In this document: positions 7,207-15,161 of the stretch, one piece after another
How the letters are laid out: each line of letters begins with the position of its first letter
Numbering within the stretch: the stretch's first letter is position 1
NCBI GenBank assembly: GCA_964646465.1
Contig: CAZYEN010000004.1
Coordinates: 1 to 33,143, forward strand
DNA: 33,143 nt
Source of the DNA: CALRBF01 sp964646465
Lineage (GTDB): Bacteria > Patescibacteriota > Minisyncoccia > SW-4-49-11
Reading direction: 5' to 3'
The notes under the pieces: generated by a model
Databases searched by the model: none
Seen by the model: the letters and a program-made list of their open reading frames with translations, nothing else
Told to the model about the DNA's origin: nothing
Position numbers and translations under genes: made by a program

Positions 7207-8106
7207 ATGAATCTTTACGATCAAAAAGATAAAAACATTCGTAAAACATGGATGCTAATGATTATATTCCTGGCTGTAGTAGTAGGTATAGCTTGGATAT
7301 TTAGTTATACTTTAGATAATCAGATGATTTTTGTCTGGGCTTTGATTGGTAGTCTATTTATGAATGTTATATCTTATTGGTATTCTGATAGTATTGTTTT
7401 ATCCATTTCTAATGCTCATCCTATCAATACTGATACTCCTGAGGGTAAGAGAATATATCGTTTGCTTGAAAATTTAGCTATTACCGCTGGGCTTCCCGTA
7501 CCAAAGCTATATATAATTCAAGATACTGCTATGAATGCATTTGCTACAGGTAGAGATCCAGATCACTCAGCAATTGCCCTTACCACTGGTATTATTGATA
7601 GATTAGAACAAATCGAACTGGAGGGTGTCATTGCTCATGAATTATCTCATATTGGTAATAGAGATACTTTAATCCAGACAATCTCGGTTGTTTTAGTGGG
7701 ATTAGTTGCACTTTTATCTGACTGGTTTATTAGAATTAGCTTTTGGGGTGGAGGCAGAAAAAATAATGATGATAATAGTAGTTTAGGTCTTATTTTAGGA
7801 GTTGTTGCGATTGTATTGGCTATTTTAGCTCCTATTTTTGTACAATTACTACACTTTGCAATATCTCGTAAAAGAGAATATTTAGCAGATGCTAGTGGAG
7901 CTTTATTAACTCGTTATCCAGAGGGTCTGGCTAGTGCTTTAGAGAAAATTAGTCAGGATACCGAACCTCTAGAAGTTGCTAACAGGGCTACAGCTCATCT
8001 ATTTATATCTAATCCTTTCAAAGGTGGAGGTATTCGAGATTGGATGTCTACTCATCCACCTGCAGAGAAGAGAATCCAGGCCTTAAGGGGAATTAACATT
8101 AAGTAA
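7207..8106 (+). CDS. htpX: Membrane zinc metalloprotease HtpX
   Basis: The 299-residue M48 protease has two N-terminal helices (about 13-33 and 40-57), the zinc motif HELSH (144-148) in AHELSHIGNRD, further hydrophobic helices at about 155-175 and 193-215, and the third ligand E224 in REYLADA. The ending STHPPAEKRIQALR is typical of HtpX. It degrades misfolded membrane proteins, with the active site facing the cytoplasm. It lies between lemA and pyk in the same rightward run, with gaps of 22 and 15 nt. Confidence 0.95.
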   Translation: MNLYDQKDKNIRKTWMLMIIFLAVVVGIAWIFSYTLDNQMIFVWALIGSLFMNVISYWYSDSIVLSISNAHPINTDTPEGKRIYRLLENLAITAGLPVPKLYIIQDTAMNAFATGRDPDHSAIALTTGIIDRLEQIELEGVIAHELSHIGNRDTLIQTISVVLVGLVALLSDWFIRISFWGGGRKNNDDNSSLGLILGVVAIVLAILAPIFVQLLHFAISRKREYLADASGALLTRYPEGLASALEKISQDTEPLEVANRATAHLFISNPFKGGGIRDWMSTHPPAEKRIQALRGINIK

Positions 8107-8121
8107 TTAAAATAATACATT

Positions 8122-9558
8122 ATGATAAAATCTAATCCATTAAAAAGAACAAAAATAGTAAGCACTCTTAGTCCTAGAGTGGCAACTGAGGAATCTTTGA
8201 CAGAATTTATTAGATCCGGAGCCAATGTCTTTAGGCTTAACTTTTCGCATGGTAGTTATGAGGAGTATAGTCAAATGATTGATACTATTAAAAAAGTTCG
8301 TCAAGATTTATCTTTACCAGTGGCAATTTTGCAAGATTTACAGGGTCCTAGAGTTAGAGTGGAAGCTCTTGACACTCCTTTGGATATTATAGTGGGCGAC
8401 ATTGTATATATTACTAATGGTCAGTATGAATATAACTTTTCTGATGGAGTTAAAGTATTGCCAATTGATCATGATTTAAGTCCAATTTTGAAACCAGGGG
8501 AAACTATTTTAATAGAAGATGGTTTGATTGAATTGTTAGTAAAGGAATCTGTTTTAGAAAGTCATTATACTATTGCAGAGGCAAGAACGAATTCTCAAAT
8601 TAAAGGTAGAAAGGGTGTTAATTTCCCTGGAAGCTCAGTTGATTTTCCTGTAATAACTGAGAAGGATAAATCAGACCTAAAATTTGGCTTAGAGCAAGGA
8701 GTAGATTTTATTGCCATGTCTTTTGTACGTTCAGCCAATGACATTAAAGAGTTAAAAAGATTGATTGAATCAGAACCTAATAAAAATTCTAACCCTCTAG
8801 TCATTGCTAAAATTGAAAAGCCAGATGCAGTGACTCAGATTGAAAGTATTATGCATGTAGTAGATGGAGTAATGGTAGCTAGAGGAGACTTAGGGATTGA
8901 AGTTCAAGCTGAGAGGGTTCCAATTATTCAAAAGCATATTATTGAACTTGCTTTACTAAAAGGTAAAAGAGTTATAGTAGCTACTCAGATGTTAGATTCA
9001 ATGATTAGAAACCCTAGACCTACAAGAGCTGAGGTTTCAGATGTAGCGAATGCTGTAATTGACCATACAGATGCTGTTATGTTATCTGGAGAGACTTCTG
9101 GAGGGGATTACCCTTTAGAGGCAGTCTCTATGATGCAGAAGATTATTCTTTCTACTGAGGAATCAGCTTATGATAACTTTTTTGATGAGTATATATCTAC
9201 GGAAGATTCTAAAAATATATATAAAGAATTAGCTTATGGAGCGCAGCATTTGGCAAGAGCTAGTGAAGTGGATGGTATTATTATCATAGATAAAGAGGGT
9301 AGAGGAATAGCTGAGTATATGTCTCAATTTAGAGCCGAAATTCCAGTTTTTGTAATCACTGAGAACAAAGAGTATTTTTATCACACGGCTTTAACTTGGG
9401 GGGTGACAGGATTATTAAATGGAGAAGATAAAGATATTTATAAGATTATAAGTCGTATTCAAAAAAATTATTTTGATGACGAAGTAGATGGACATTATTT
9501 TGTAGTAGTAGATATTACAGAACAAAATAGAGAATCTATACAAATGTTTTTGGTATAA
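8122..9558 (+). CDS. pyk: Pyruvate kinase
   Basis: This 478-residue enzyme converts phosphoenolpyruvate and ADP to pyruvate and ATP, the last ATP-yielding step of glycolysis. Visible signatures are the N-terminal KRTKIVSTLSPR, RLNFSHGSYEEY, DLQGPRVR, the catalytic-lysine motif VIAKIEKPDAV, MVARGDLGIEV for metal binding, and DAVMLSGETSGGDYPLEAV. Length fits the usual 470-480, with an ordinary C-terminal regulatory domain. It starts 15 nt after htpX, so it is probably transcribed with lemA and htpX although functionally unrelated. No Shine-Dalgarno sequence precedes the ATG (AATACATT). Confidence 0.97.
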   Translation: MIKSNPLKRTKIVSTLSPRVATEESLTEFIRSGANVFRLNFSHGSYEEYSQMIDTIKKVRQDLSLPVAILQDLQGPRVRVEALDTPLDIIVGDIVYITNGQYEYNFSDGVKVLPIDHDLSPILKPGETILIEDGLIELLVKESVLESHYTIAEARTNSQIKGRKGVNFPGSSVDFPVITEKDKSDLKFGLEQGVDFIAMSFVRSANDIKELKRLIESEPNKNSNPLVIAKIEKPDAVTQIESIMHVVDGVMVARGDLGIEVQAERVPIIQKHIIELALLKGKRVIVATQMLDSMIRNPRPTRAEVSDVANAVIDHTDAVMLSGETSGGDYPLEAVSMMQKIILSTEESAYDNFFDEYISTEDSKNIYKELAYGAQHLARASEVDGIIIIDKEGRGIAEYMSQFRAEIPVFVITENKEYFYHTALTWGVTGLLNGEDKDIYKIISRIQKNYFDDEVDGHYFVVVDITEQNRESIQMFLV

Positions 9559-9565
9559 ACAACTT

Positions 9566-9594
9566 TTGACAAAAGTGTAGTATTAGTATATAAT
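9566..9594 (+). promoter_or_regulatory. Consensus promoter of tRNA-Thr / rpmG
   Basis: TTGACA (9566-9571), exactly 17 nt, TATAAT (9589-9594): a perfect sigma-70-type consensus promoter. It begins 7 nt after the pyk stop codon. Confidence 0.92.
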
Positions 9595-9614
9595 ATTTTA
9601 ATACTGCACTATGT

Positions 9615-9687
9615 GCCGATATAGCTCAGTCGGTAGAGCGCACCCATGGTAAGGGTGAGGTCATCAGTTCAATCCTGATTATCGGCT
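9615..9687 (+). tRNA. tRNA-Thr (anticodon GGT)
   Basis: Acceptor arms GCCGATA/TATCGGC pair. The D arm carries AGCTCAGTCGGTAGAGC, the anticodon stem CACCC/GGGTG encloses ATGGTAA (anticodon GGT), and the T arm is ATCAGTTCAATCCTGAT. CCA is not encoded. rpmG follows 35 nt downstream without an intervening terminator. Confidence 0.95.
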
Positions 9688-9722
9688 CCCTATATTAATT
9701 TATACTTAAATATTATAAGAAT

Positions 9723-9881
9723 ATGAGTCAAGACAACTTAATTAAATTACAGTGTACAGAAACAGGTAGGATTGGATACTATACTCGCAAGAATAAAAAG
9801 AAGAATACTGAGAAGTTGGAATTAAAGAAATTTAATCCAGATTTACGAAGGCACACTCTACATAGAGAGATGAAAAAATAA
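9723..9881 (+). CDS. rpmG: 50S ribosomal protein L33
   Basis: The 52-residue protein begins MSQDNLIKLQCTETGRIGYY and ends RRHTLHREMKK, the standard L33 pattern, with YTRKNKKKNTEKLELKKFNP in the middle. Most L33 proteins bind zinc with two CxxC pairs. Here only one cysteine (C11) remains, and the second pair is replaced by NPDLRR, so this is a zinc-independent 'C-minus' form. It sits directly after tRNA-Thr and is probably transcribed from the tRNA promoter. A shared terminator separates it from the Fur-family gene, which encodes the kind of regulator often linked to zinc or iron. Confidence 0.94.
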   Translation: MSQDNLIKLQCTETGRIGYYTRKNKKKNTEKLELKKFNPDLRRHTLHREMKK

Positions 9882-9897
9882 TCTATATTGGACAAAT

Positions 9898-9927
9898 AAA
9901 AGGGGGCTGATAAAAAAGCTCCTTTTT
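9898..9927. terminator. Bidirectional terminator between rpmG and the Fur-family gene
   Basis: AAAAGGGGGCT pairs with AGCTCCTTTT (one bulged G). T-rich tails follow on both strands, so it can end rpmG rightward and the converging Fur-family gene leftward. It overlaps the last codon of the latter. Confidence 0.85.
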
Positions 9928-10348
9928 ATTTTAATTTACAATTATTACAAATTCCTTTAATTTCAAAAGAATGAGAAAGAGGAGTTCCAATATCTTCAAG
10001 AGAATTAAGAATTGGATTCATCATACATATATCTATATCAGTAATCTGAGCACATTTTATACAAGTAAAATGATGATGATGTGGTAAAAATTTGGAAGAC
10101 AACTCATAATAATTAGCTTTCTCTCCGTAAATAGCATCTAGTAGCCCTATCTTATTTAATTTATCTAAAATTCTATGGATTGTGGATAAATCTATTAATT
10201 GATCGTTGGATATTAAAGTATCATATATAGCTCTAGCATCAATAGGAGTAGTTTTAACCACTATAATATTTACAATTGCCTGTATGTGTTTAGTAATTCT
10301 AATATTATTCTTACGTAAATATTGAAAAACTTTAGAGTCAATAGTCAT
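9926..10348 (-). CDS. Fur family metal-responsive transcriptional regulator
   Basis: The 140-residue protein has an N-terminal winged helix (about 1-80, including LSTIHRILDKLNKIGLL) and a C-terminal metal and dimer domain. Metal residues are visible: HHHHFTCIKCAQ with H90-H93, C96 and C99, plus the closing GICNNC with C134 and C137 forming the structural zinc site. Fur, Zur and PerR share this plan and the sequence alone does not say which metal is sensed. It lies 22 nt downstream of tRNA-Trp on the same strand and probably shares its promoter. The closeness to a zinc-free L33 is suggestive of Zur, but this is only inference. Confidence 0.9.
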   Translation of the reverse strand: MTIDSKVFQYLRKNNIRITKHIQAIVNIIVVKTTPIDARAIYDTLISNDQLIDLSTIHRILDKLNKIGLLDAIYGEKANYYELSSKFLPHHHHFTCIKCAQITDIDICMMNPILNSLEDIGTPLSHSFEIKGICNNCKLK

Positions 10349-10370
10349 TAATCTATAGCTTATAAAATTG

Positions 10371-10441
10371 CAGGCACAGTAGGAATCGAACCTACGACGA
10401 TGGTTTTGGAGACCATTGTTATACCATTTAACTATGCGCCT
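10371..10441 (-). tRNA. tRNA-Trp (anticodon CCA)
   Basis: On the minus strand, AGGCGCA pairs with TGTGCCT (one G-T), the anticodon stem ATGGT/ACCAT encloses CTCCAAA (anticodon CCA), and the T arm is GTAGGTTCGATTCCTAC. The 3' end continues G-CA, so CCA is not fully encoded. Confidence 0.94.
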
Positions 10442-10453
10442 ATTATCTTAATA

Positions 10454-10482
10454 ATTATACCTTTAAGTTATGATATTTGCAA
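10454..10482 (-). promoter_or_regulatory. Promoter of tRNA-Trp (and probably the Fur-family gene)
   Basis: On the minus strand, TTGCAA (10482-10477), 17 nt, TATAAT (10459-10454). The start is predicted about 6 nt before the tRNA. Confidence 0.8.
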
Positions 10483-10500
10483 GAGTTGTTTTATTCACTC

Positions 10501-10529
10501 TTGACTTAAAAATATAAATTTGATAATAT
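10501..10529 (+). promoter_or_regulatory. Promoter of tRNA-Gly
   Basis: TTGACT (10501-10506), 17 nt, TAATAT (10524-10529) with a TG at the extended -10 position. It is arranged back to back with the tRNA-Trp promoter. Confidence 0.75.
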
Positions 10530-10542
10530 ATAGATACTAAAT

Positions 10543-10615
10543 GCGGGTATCGTATAAGGGCTAATTATCTCTGCCTTCCAAGCAGATGATGAGGGTTCGA
10601 ATCCCTCTACCCGCT
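10543..10615 (+). tRNA. tRNA-Gly (anticodon TCC)
   Basis: GCGGGTA pairs with TACCCGC, the anticodon stem TCTGC/GCAGA encloses CTTCCAA (anticodon TCC), and the T arm is GAGGGTTCGAATCCCTC. CCA is not encoded. No terminator is seen before the following gene, 57 nt on. Confidence 0.94.
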
Positions 10616-10672
10616 CAGAGAATAGAGTGAGAATAACAACTTCTTGCTTTGAAAATTTACAAAAAATAAAAT

Positions 10673-11671
10673 ATGAATAATAAAAATTTATTTTTAAGGA
10701 TTGCCATAGTATGTTTGATTTTACTGAACTTTAATATTGTTACAGCTAATCCTAACGATAGATTTGAAAATAGAACACAATTACAAGATGCTAATCCAAT
10801 CATAATTGGAAATACTGCCCCAACTACATTGCCGAATACTGGGACTAATACAGAAGCTGAGAATCAAAAGACTAATACCTCACCAACTACTAGTCAATCT
10901 AACACTCAAACACAAACACAAACTACACAATCAATCTCTCCTACTACTACAGCAGGTACTGTTAGCTATGAATCCTATACTAATTTCCCAGGGGTAGGGA
11001 GAATTAGTGATTTATGTCAGTTAATTACAGCTTTGTGGTTACTAGGATTTGCAGTATTATTAACCTCAGTCTTAGGAATGTTTTTGTATGGAGGCTATAT
11101 CTATGTAACAGCAGGAGTGAATGCTGGTAAGGTTAATCAGGCTAAGGAAATATTTACTAATACTATTACAGGACTTATTATAGGTCTATCTATATTTATA
11201 ATTATAAATGTTATAAATCCAGGGTTATTACAAGGTAATTGTAGTATACCTTCAGTAGGGAGTGGTTCTACTATAGGAGGTGGGGGAGGTACAACTCCTA
11301 TATCTGGGAATTGTAAAGAGGTTAATCAATCAATTTGGAAATGTCAAAGAGGTGGATGTAGTGATTCTTATTTTGGATTAAGTAATGTAAGTAAAGATTT
11401 GTATCCTGTAATTACAGAGATATTTAAAACTTGTTCATCAAAAGGAAATTTTCAAATATCATCTGCCTATAGACCATGGAGCTCTGGATCATTTCATCAA
11501 ACTGGTAAAGCTGTAGATTTTGCTGATGGTGCTAATGATAATTTTACTCTTCTGCCAACAGGAAAGTGTATAATGGACGTTGCTAAACAGTGTGGGATAC
11601 CAGCTTCTAGAGTTAATCCTGGTAGTGATGCCAATCAAACTTTTCATGTGCATATTGATTTAGGTCGATAA
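10673..11671 (+). CDS. Exported VirB2/TrbC-like membrane protein fused to an M15-type peptidase domain
   Basis: This 332-residue protein has four parts. A signal peptide covers residues 1-25 (cleavage after IVTA). A Thr/Gln/Asn/Pro-rich linker spans about 45-98. Two hydrophobic helices (about 115-142 and 163-183), separated by a short loop GVNAGKVNQAKEIF, resemble VirB2/TrbC pilin-like proteins common in CPR. After a glycine-rich hinge (about 196-206) a domain with SAYRPWSSGSFHQTGKAVDF and FHVHID follows. The pattern H275-x6-D282 and H325-x-H327 matches the zinc site of M15 D-Ala-D-Ala carboxypeptidase / VanY-like peptidases. C190, C214, C224, C229 and others could form disulfides outside the membrane. 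I infer a membrane-anchored peptidoglycan-trimming enzyme, perhaps serving a secretion or pilus system. The fold assignments come from motifs only. Confidence 0.75.
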   Translation: MNNKNLFLRIAIVCLILLNFNIVTANPNDRFENRTQLQDANPIIIGNTAPTTLPNTGTNTEAENQKTNTSPTTSQSNTQTQTQTTQSISPTTTAGTVSYESYTNFPGVGRISDLCQLITALWLLGFAVLLTSVLGMFLYGGYIYVTAGVNAGKVNQAKEIFTNTITGLIIGLSIFIIINVINPGLLQGNCSIPSVGSGSTIGGGGGTTPISGNCKEVNQSIWKCQRGGCSDSYFGLSNVSKDLYPVITEIFKTCSSKGNFQISSAYRPWSSGSFHQTGKAVDFADGANDNFTLLPTGKCIMDVAKQCGIPASRVNPGSDANQTFHVHIDLGR

Positions 11672-11677
11672 TTCAAT

Positions 11678-11706
11678 TTGAACTTTACCTCAAATCGGTG
11701 TATACT
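11678..11706 (+). promoter_or_regulatory. Promoter of the secA operon
   Basis: TTGAAC (11678-11683), 17 nt, TATACT (11701-11706), with a leader of about 28 nt before the secA ATG. It starts 6 nt after the preceding stop codon. Confidence 0.8.
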
Positions 11707-11740
11707 ATATAAATAATTTAATCGATAGCAAATATAGTAT

Positions 11741-14341
11741 ATGACATTTTTACAAAAAATATTTGGGGACCCAAATGCTAGAACCTTATCCAAAATTCAA
11801 CCTATTGTAGACACTATTAACTCTCTAGAGGAGTCTTATAAAGCTAAGTCTGATGATGAGATTAGAGCTGAGATTGCTCAGATTAAAACAGATATTCAGG
11901 AGAAGGGGACTAGTCTAGATGAGGTTTTACCTCAAGTTTTTGCTCTGGTGAGGGAAGCTTCTCGGAGGACTTTAGGACAGAGACATTTTGATGTACAGTT
12001 GATTGGAGGTATTGTTTTACATCAAGGTAAAATTGCTGAGATGAGAACTGGAGAAGGTAAAACTCTGGTAGCAACATTGCCAACTGTATTGAATGCTATG
12101 ACGGGTAGGGGAGTGCATGTGGTAACGGTGAACGACTATCTTGCCAAAAGAGATGCAGTCTGGATGGGACAAATTTATAATTTTTTAGGACTTTCTTTAG
12201 GTATTGTGACAGGAGATGGTTCTTACTTATACAAAGAAATTCCAGAGGAAGATAAAGAAAGAGATGAAAAAGGTTCTTATGAGGTGGAAGCTGAATTTTT
12301 GACTTCAGTCACCCGTAAAGAAGCTTATGAGGCTGATATTACTTATGGGACTAATAATGAATTTGGGTTTGATTATCTTAGAGATAATATGGCCACTTCT
12401 AAAGATAGAATGGTGCAAAGAGAATATTATTTTGCCATTGTAGATGAGGTGGACAGTGTATTGATTGACGAGGCTAGAACTCCACTTATAATTTCTATGC
12501 CTGATACCGAATCTCCTGCTTTGTACAAAACTTTTGCTTCAATTGTGCCTACTCTGAAGGCTGAAACTGACTATACTGTAGATGAGAAGATGAGGACAGT
12601 TAATATTACTGAATCAGGAATAGATAAAGTAGAAAAAGCTCTCAATATTAATAATATTTATGAAGAAAAAGGTATTGCCTTTGTACACCATCTAGAACAA
12701 GCTCTGAAAGCTCAAGCTTTATTTCATATAGATAAAGAATATGTTGTTAAAAATGGTGAAATTATAATCGTTGACCAATTCACAGGTAGATTGACCCCCG
12801 GTAGGCGATATTCTGAAGGTTTACATCAGGCTATAGAAGCTAAAGAAGGAGTTACTGTACAGCAAGAATCTAAGACTTTAGCCTCTATCACATTACAAAA
12901 CTATTTCCGTATGTATGATAAATTAGCTGGTATGACTGGTACAGCGGTGACTAGTGCTGAGGAATTTCATAAAGTGTATAATTTGGATGTGGTAATTATG
13001 CCAACCAATAGAGAGATTAAGAGAATTGATTTAGCTGATGTGGTTTATAAAAATGAAAAAGCTAAATTTAAAGCCATTGCCCAAAAGGTAAAAGAATTGT
13101 CTCAAAAAGGACAACCAGTACTATTAGGTACGGCTTCTATTGATAAAAGTGAGGTTCTGGGACAAGTATTTGATAAGTTTGGACTCAAATATACAATTTT
13201 AAATGCTAAACAGCATGAAGCTGAAGGTTTAATTATTGCCGATGCTGGTAAAAAGGGAGCTATTACTATTGCTACTAATATGGCAGGTAGAGGAGTGGAT
13301 ATTAAGCTAGGAGGAGCTGCTGCTACAGAAGAGGAAAAACAAGAGATTTTAGAATTAGGAGGACTTTATGTAATCGGTAGTGAAAGACATGAAGCAAGGC
13401 GCATAGATAATCAGCTAAGAGGAAGGTCTGGTAGACAAGGAGAGCTTGGAATAACTCAATTTTATCTTTCTCTTGATGATGAAATTATGAGAATCTTTGG
13501 TGGTGAGAGAATTAAGTCATTGATGGAAAGATTTAATTTCCCAGAAGATGAGCCAATTGAAAATGTTCTAATCGCCAAATCTATTGAAGGTGCTCAGACT
13601 AAAATTGAAGGATTTCACTTTGATTCCCGTAAACATCTCTTAGAATACGACGATGTATTGAATAAGCAGCGAGAAATTGTATATCGCAAAAGACGAGATA
13701 TACTTCTACAAAAAATAGATTTGAAAGACCAAACTGAAGATTTAATAAAAGAAAATGTATATAAAGTTGTTTCTTTTTATACAACTAGTGAAAGTATTAG
13801 AGAATGGGATTTACAGGCTATAAAGGATGATATTAAGGGATTAATTGGAAGTCAATTAGATTTTATAAATAATTTAGAAAATATTAGAGACCAAGAAGTA
13901 ACTATAGATAGTAAAAAAGAAGCTATTACTGACTTTTTGGTTAAAAATATTGAAGATATCCTATCCAGTAGATTTAATGCAGTTTCGGATGAACAATATT
14001 CAGATATTATGGCCTCTGTTTACATACAAACTCTAGATAATTTATGGATGGATCATTTGGAAATTATAGACTATCTTAAGACAGGTATTCGACTCAGAGG
14101 ATATGCCCAGCGAGACCCTTTAGTAGAGTATAAGAACGAAGCTTTTATGCTTTTTGAAAAGCTACTAACTTCTGTCCAAACTAACTATATAAATACTATA
14201 CTGCGTGTGGAGCCTACTCTAGATTTACAAAAAGTTGAGTCTCAAACTGTTTTAAATAATAATTCCGTACAAAGAGTGGGACGTAATGATACTTGTCCTT
14301 GTGGGAGTGGTAAAAAATATAAAAAGTGTCACGGTAAATAA
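11741..14341 (+). CDS. secA: Preprotein translocase ATPase SecA
   Basis: The 866-residue motor drives exported proteins through SecYEG. Visible parts: RRTLGQRHFDVQLIGGIVLHQGKIAEM followed by Walker A RTGEGKT (102-108), VNDYLAKRDAVWMGQIYNFLGL, the DEAD-like region VDEVDSVLIDEARTPLI, the preprotein-binding part, and the second helicase half with GRGVDIKLGG and DNQLRGRSGRQGE. The C-terminal tail ends in the zinc-binding CPCGSGKKYKKCH (C852, C854, C863, H864), which in known SecA contacts SecB or the ribosome. Length is close to normal. It heads a rightward operon with the next three genes (gaps 20 and 8 nt, then a 4-nt overlap). Confidence 0.98.
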   Translation: MTFLQKIFGDPNARTLSKIQPIVDTINSLEESYKAKSDDEIRAEIAQIKTDIQEKGTSLDEVLPQVFALVREASRRTLGQRHFDVQLIGGIVLHQGKIAEMRTGEGKTLVATLPTVLNAMTGRGVHVVTVNDYLAKRDAVWMGQIYNFLGLSLGIVTGDGSYLYKEIPEEDKERDEKGSYEVEAEFLTSVTRKEAYEADITYGTNNEFGFDYLRDNMATSKDRMVQREYYFAIVDEVDSVLIDEARTPLIISMPDTESPALYKTFASIVPTLKAETDYTVDEKMRTVNITESGIDKVEKALNINNIYEEKGIAFVHHLEQALKAQALFHIDKEYVVKNGEIIIVDQFTGRLTPGRRYSEGLHQAIEAKEGVTVQQESKTLASITLQNYFRMYDKLAGMTGTAVTSAEEFHKVYNLDVVIMPTNREIKRIDLADVVYKNEKAKFKAIAQKVKELSQKGQPVLLGTASIDKSEVLGQVFDKFGLKYTILNAKQHEAEGLIIADAGKKGAITIATNMAGRGVDIKLGGAAATEEEKQEILELGGLYVIGSERHEARRIDNQLRGRSGRQGELGITQFYLSLDDEIMRIFGGERIKSLMERFNFPEDEPIENVLIAKSIEGAQTKIEGFHFDSRKHLLEYDDVLNKQREIVYRKRRDILLQKIDLKDQTEDLIKENVYKVVSFYTTSESIREWDLQAIKDDIKGLIGSQLDFINNLENIRDQEVTIDSKKEAITDFLVKNIEDILSSRFNAVSDEQYSDIMASVYIQTLDNLWMDHLEIIDYLKTGIRLRGYAQRDPLVEYKNEAFMLFEKLLTSVQTNYINTILRVEPTLDLQKVESQTVLNNNSVQRVGRNDTCPCGSGKKYKKCHGK

Positions 14342-14361
14342 ATCATAATTAAATTAAAAAT

Positions 14362-15153
14362 ATGAAAGAATTGTTAAATAAAAATCCAAAATTAATACTA
14401 TTATTGGGGTTCAGTATAATCCTAATAATAGTAGGATTATACTGGTATTTTATGGTGTTAGATTCAGATAAATCGGTAGCACAGGTTACTGATTTTAAAT
14501 CCTGTACTGAGTCAAATGATGGTGTTGTGAATAAATCTTATCCTGCGAAATGTACTTATGATGGGGTTACTTATACGGAAGAAATAATTGATAGTAAAGA
14601 TTATAGTTCTACTGAAAGTATAAATCTAGAATTACCAGAATATGAAAGATCACAGATTGAAGCTTGGTTAGAAAAAAATGGCTACAATCAGTATGGAGAT
14701 AAACCAGATACTATATATATGGGAGGAACTCCACTATTTGATGAATCTAAGGGAACATATATAAAATTATATGATTATTTGCTCAAAAAATATCCAACAA
14801 AACCTTGGCTAGAAAAATCTATTAATATTATTGAAAACTCTACTACTAATAATTCAGCTGTCCAATCTTTTGCCGAGGTCAAAGCATGGCAAAACTTTGA
14901 TAATCCTAACTTTGAGTTACAATATCCAGATTTTGTGACTATGAGTGATAGAAGTATGTATCCAGTCAAATTCACTGCTAACAATACTTTTGAATTTATA
15001 ATAGATATGACTTCTCAACAACCAAATTATCCAGCTGGAACTTGTGAGAAAAAATTGGACATAGATACAAAGTCTTTGTATCTATGTTATAATAAAACTA
15101 TAACTTATAAAGAGATATATCAGAGAATGTTAGATTCCTTTGTAATAAGATAG
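14362..15153 (+). CDS. Membrane-anchored extracytoplasmic protein of unknown function
   Basis: The 263-residue protein has one N-terminal helix (about 11-31) and an outside domain. I recognise two short patterns seen in other bacterial surface proteins, without known function. One is FKSCTESNDGVVNKSYPAKC (about 45-64), a 'C...YP..C..DG..YTEE' module. The other is WLEKNGYNQYGDKPDTIYMGGTPLFDE (about 102-128), an 'LN.YGD..DT.Y.GGTPLFDE' module. The rest, including two late cysteines (about 229 and 243), is unfamiliar. It is encoded between secA and the M16 protease in the same operon, suggesting constitutive expression. The four extracytoplasmic cysteines could form disulfides. No catalytic motif is visible. 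Confidence 0.7.
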   Translation: MKELLNKNPKLILLLGFSIILIIVGLYWYFMVLDSDKSVAQVTDFKSCTESNDGVVNKSYPAKCTYDGVTYTEEIIDSKDYSSTESINLELPEYERSQIEAWLEKNGYNQYGDKPDTIYMGGTPLFDESKGTYIKLYDYLLKKYPTKPWLEKSINIIENSTTNNSAVQSFAEVKAWQNFDNPNFELQYPDFVTMSDRSMYPVKFTANNTFEFIIDMTSQQPNYPAGTCEKKLDIDTKSLYLCYNKTITYKEIYQRMLDSFVIR

Positions 15154-15161
15154 ATTAGAAT

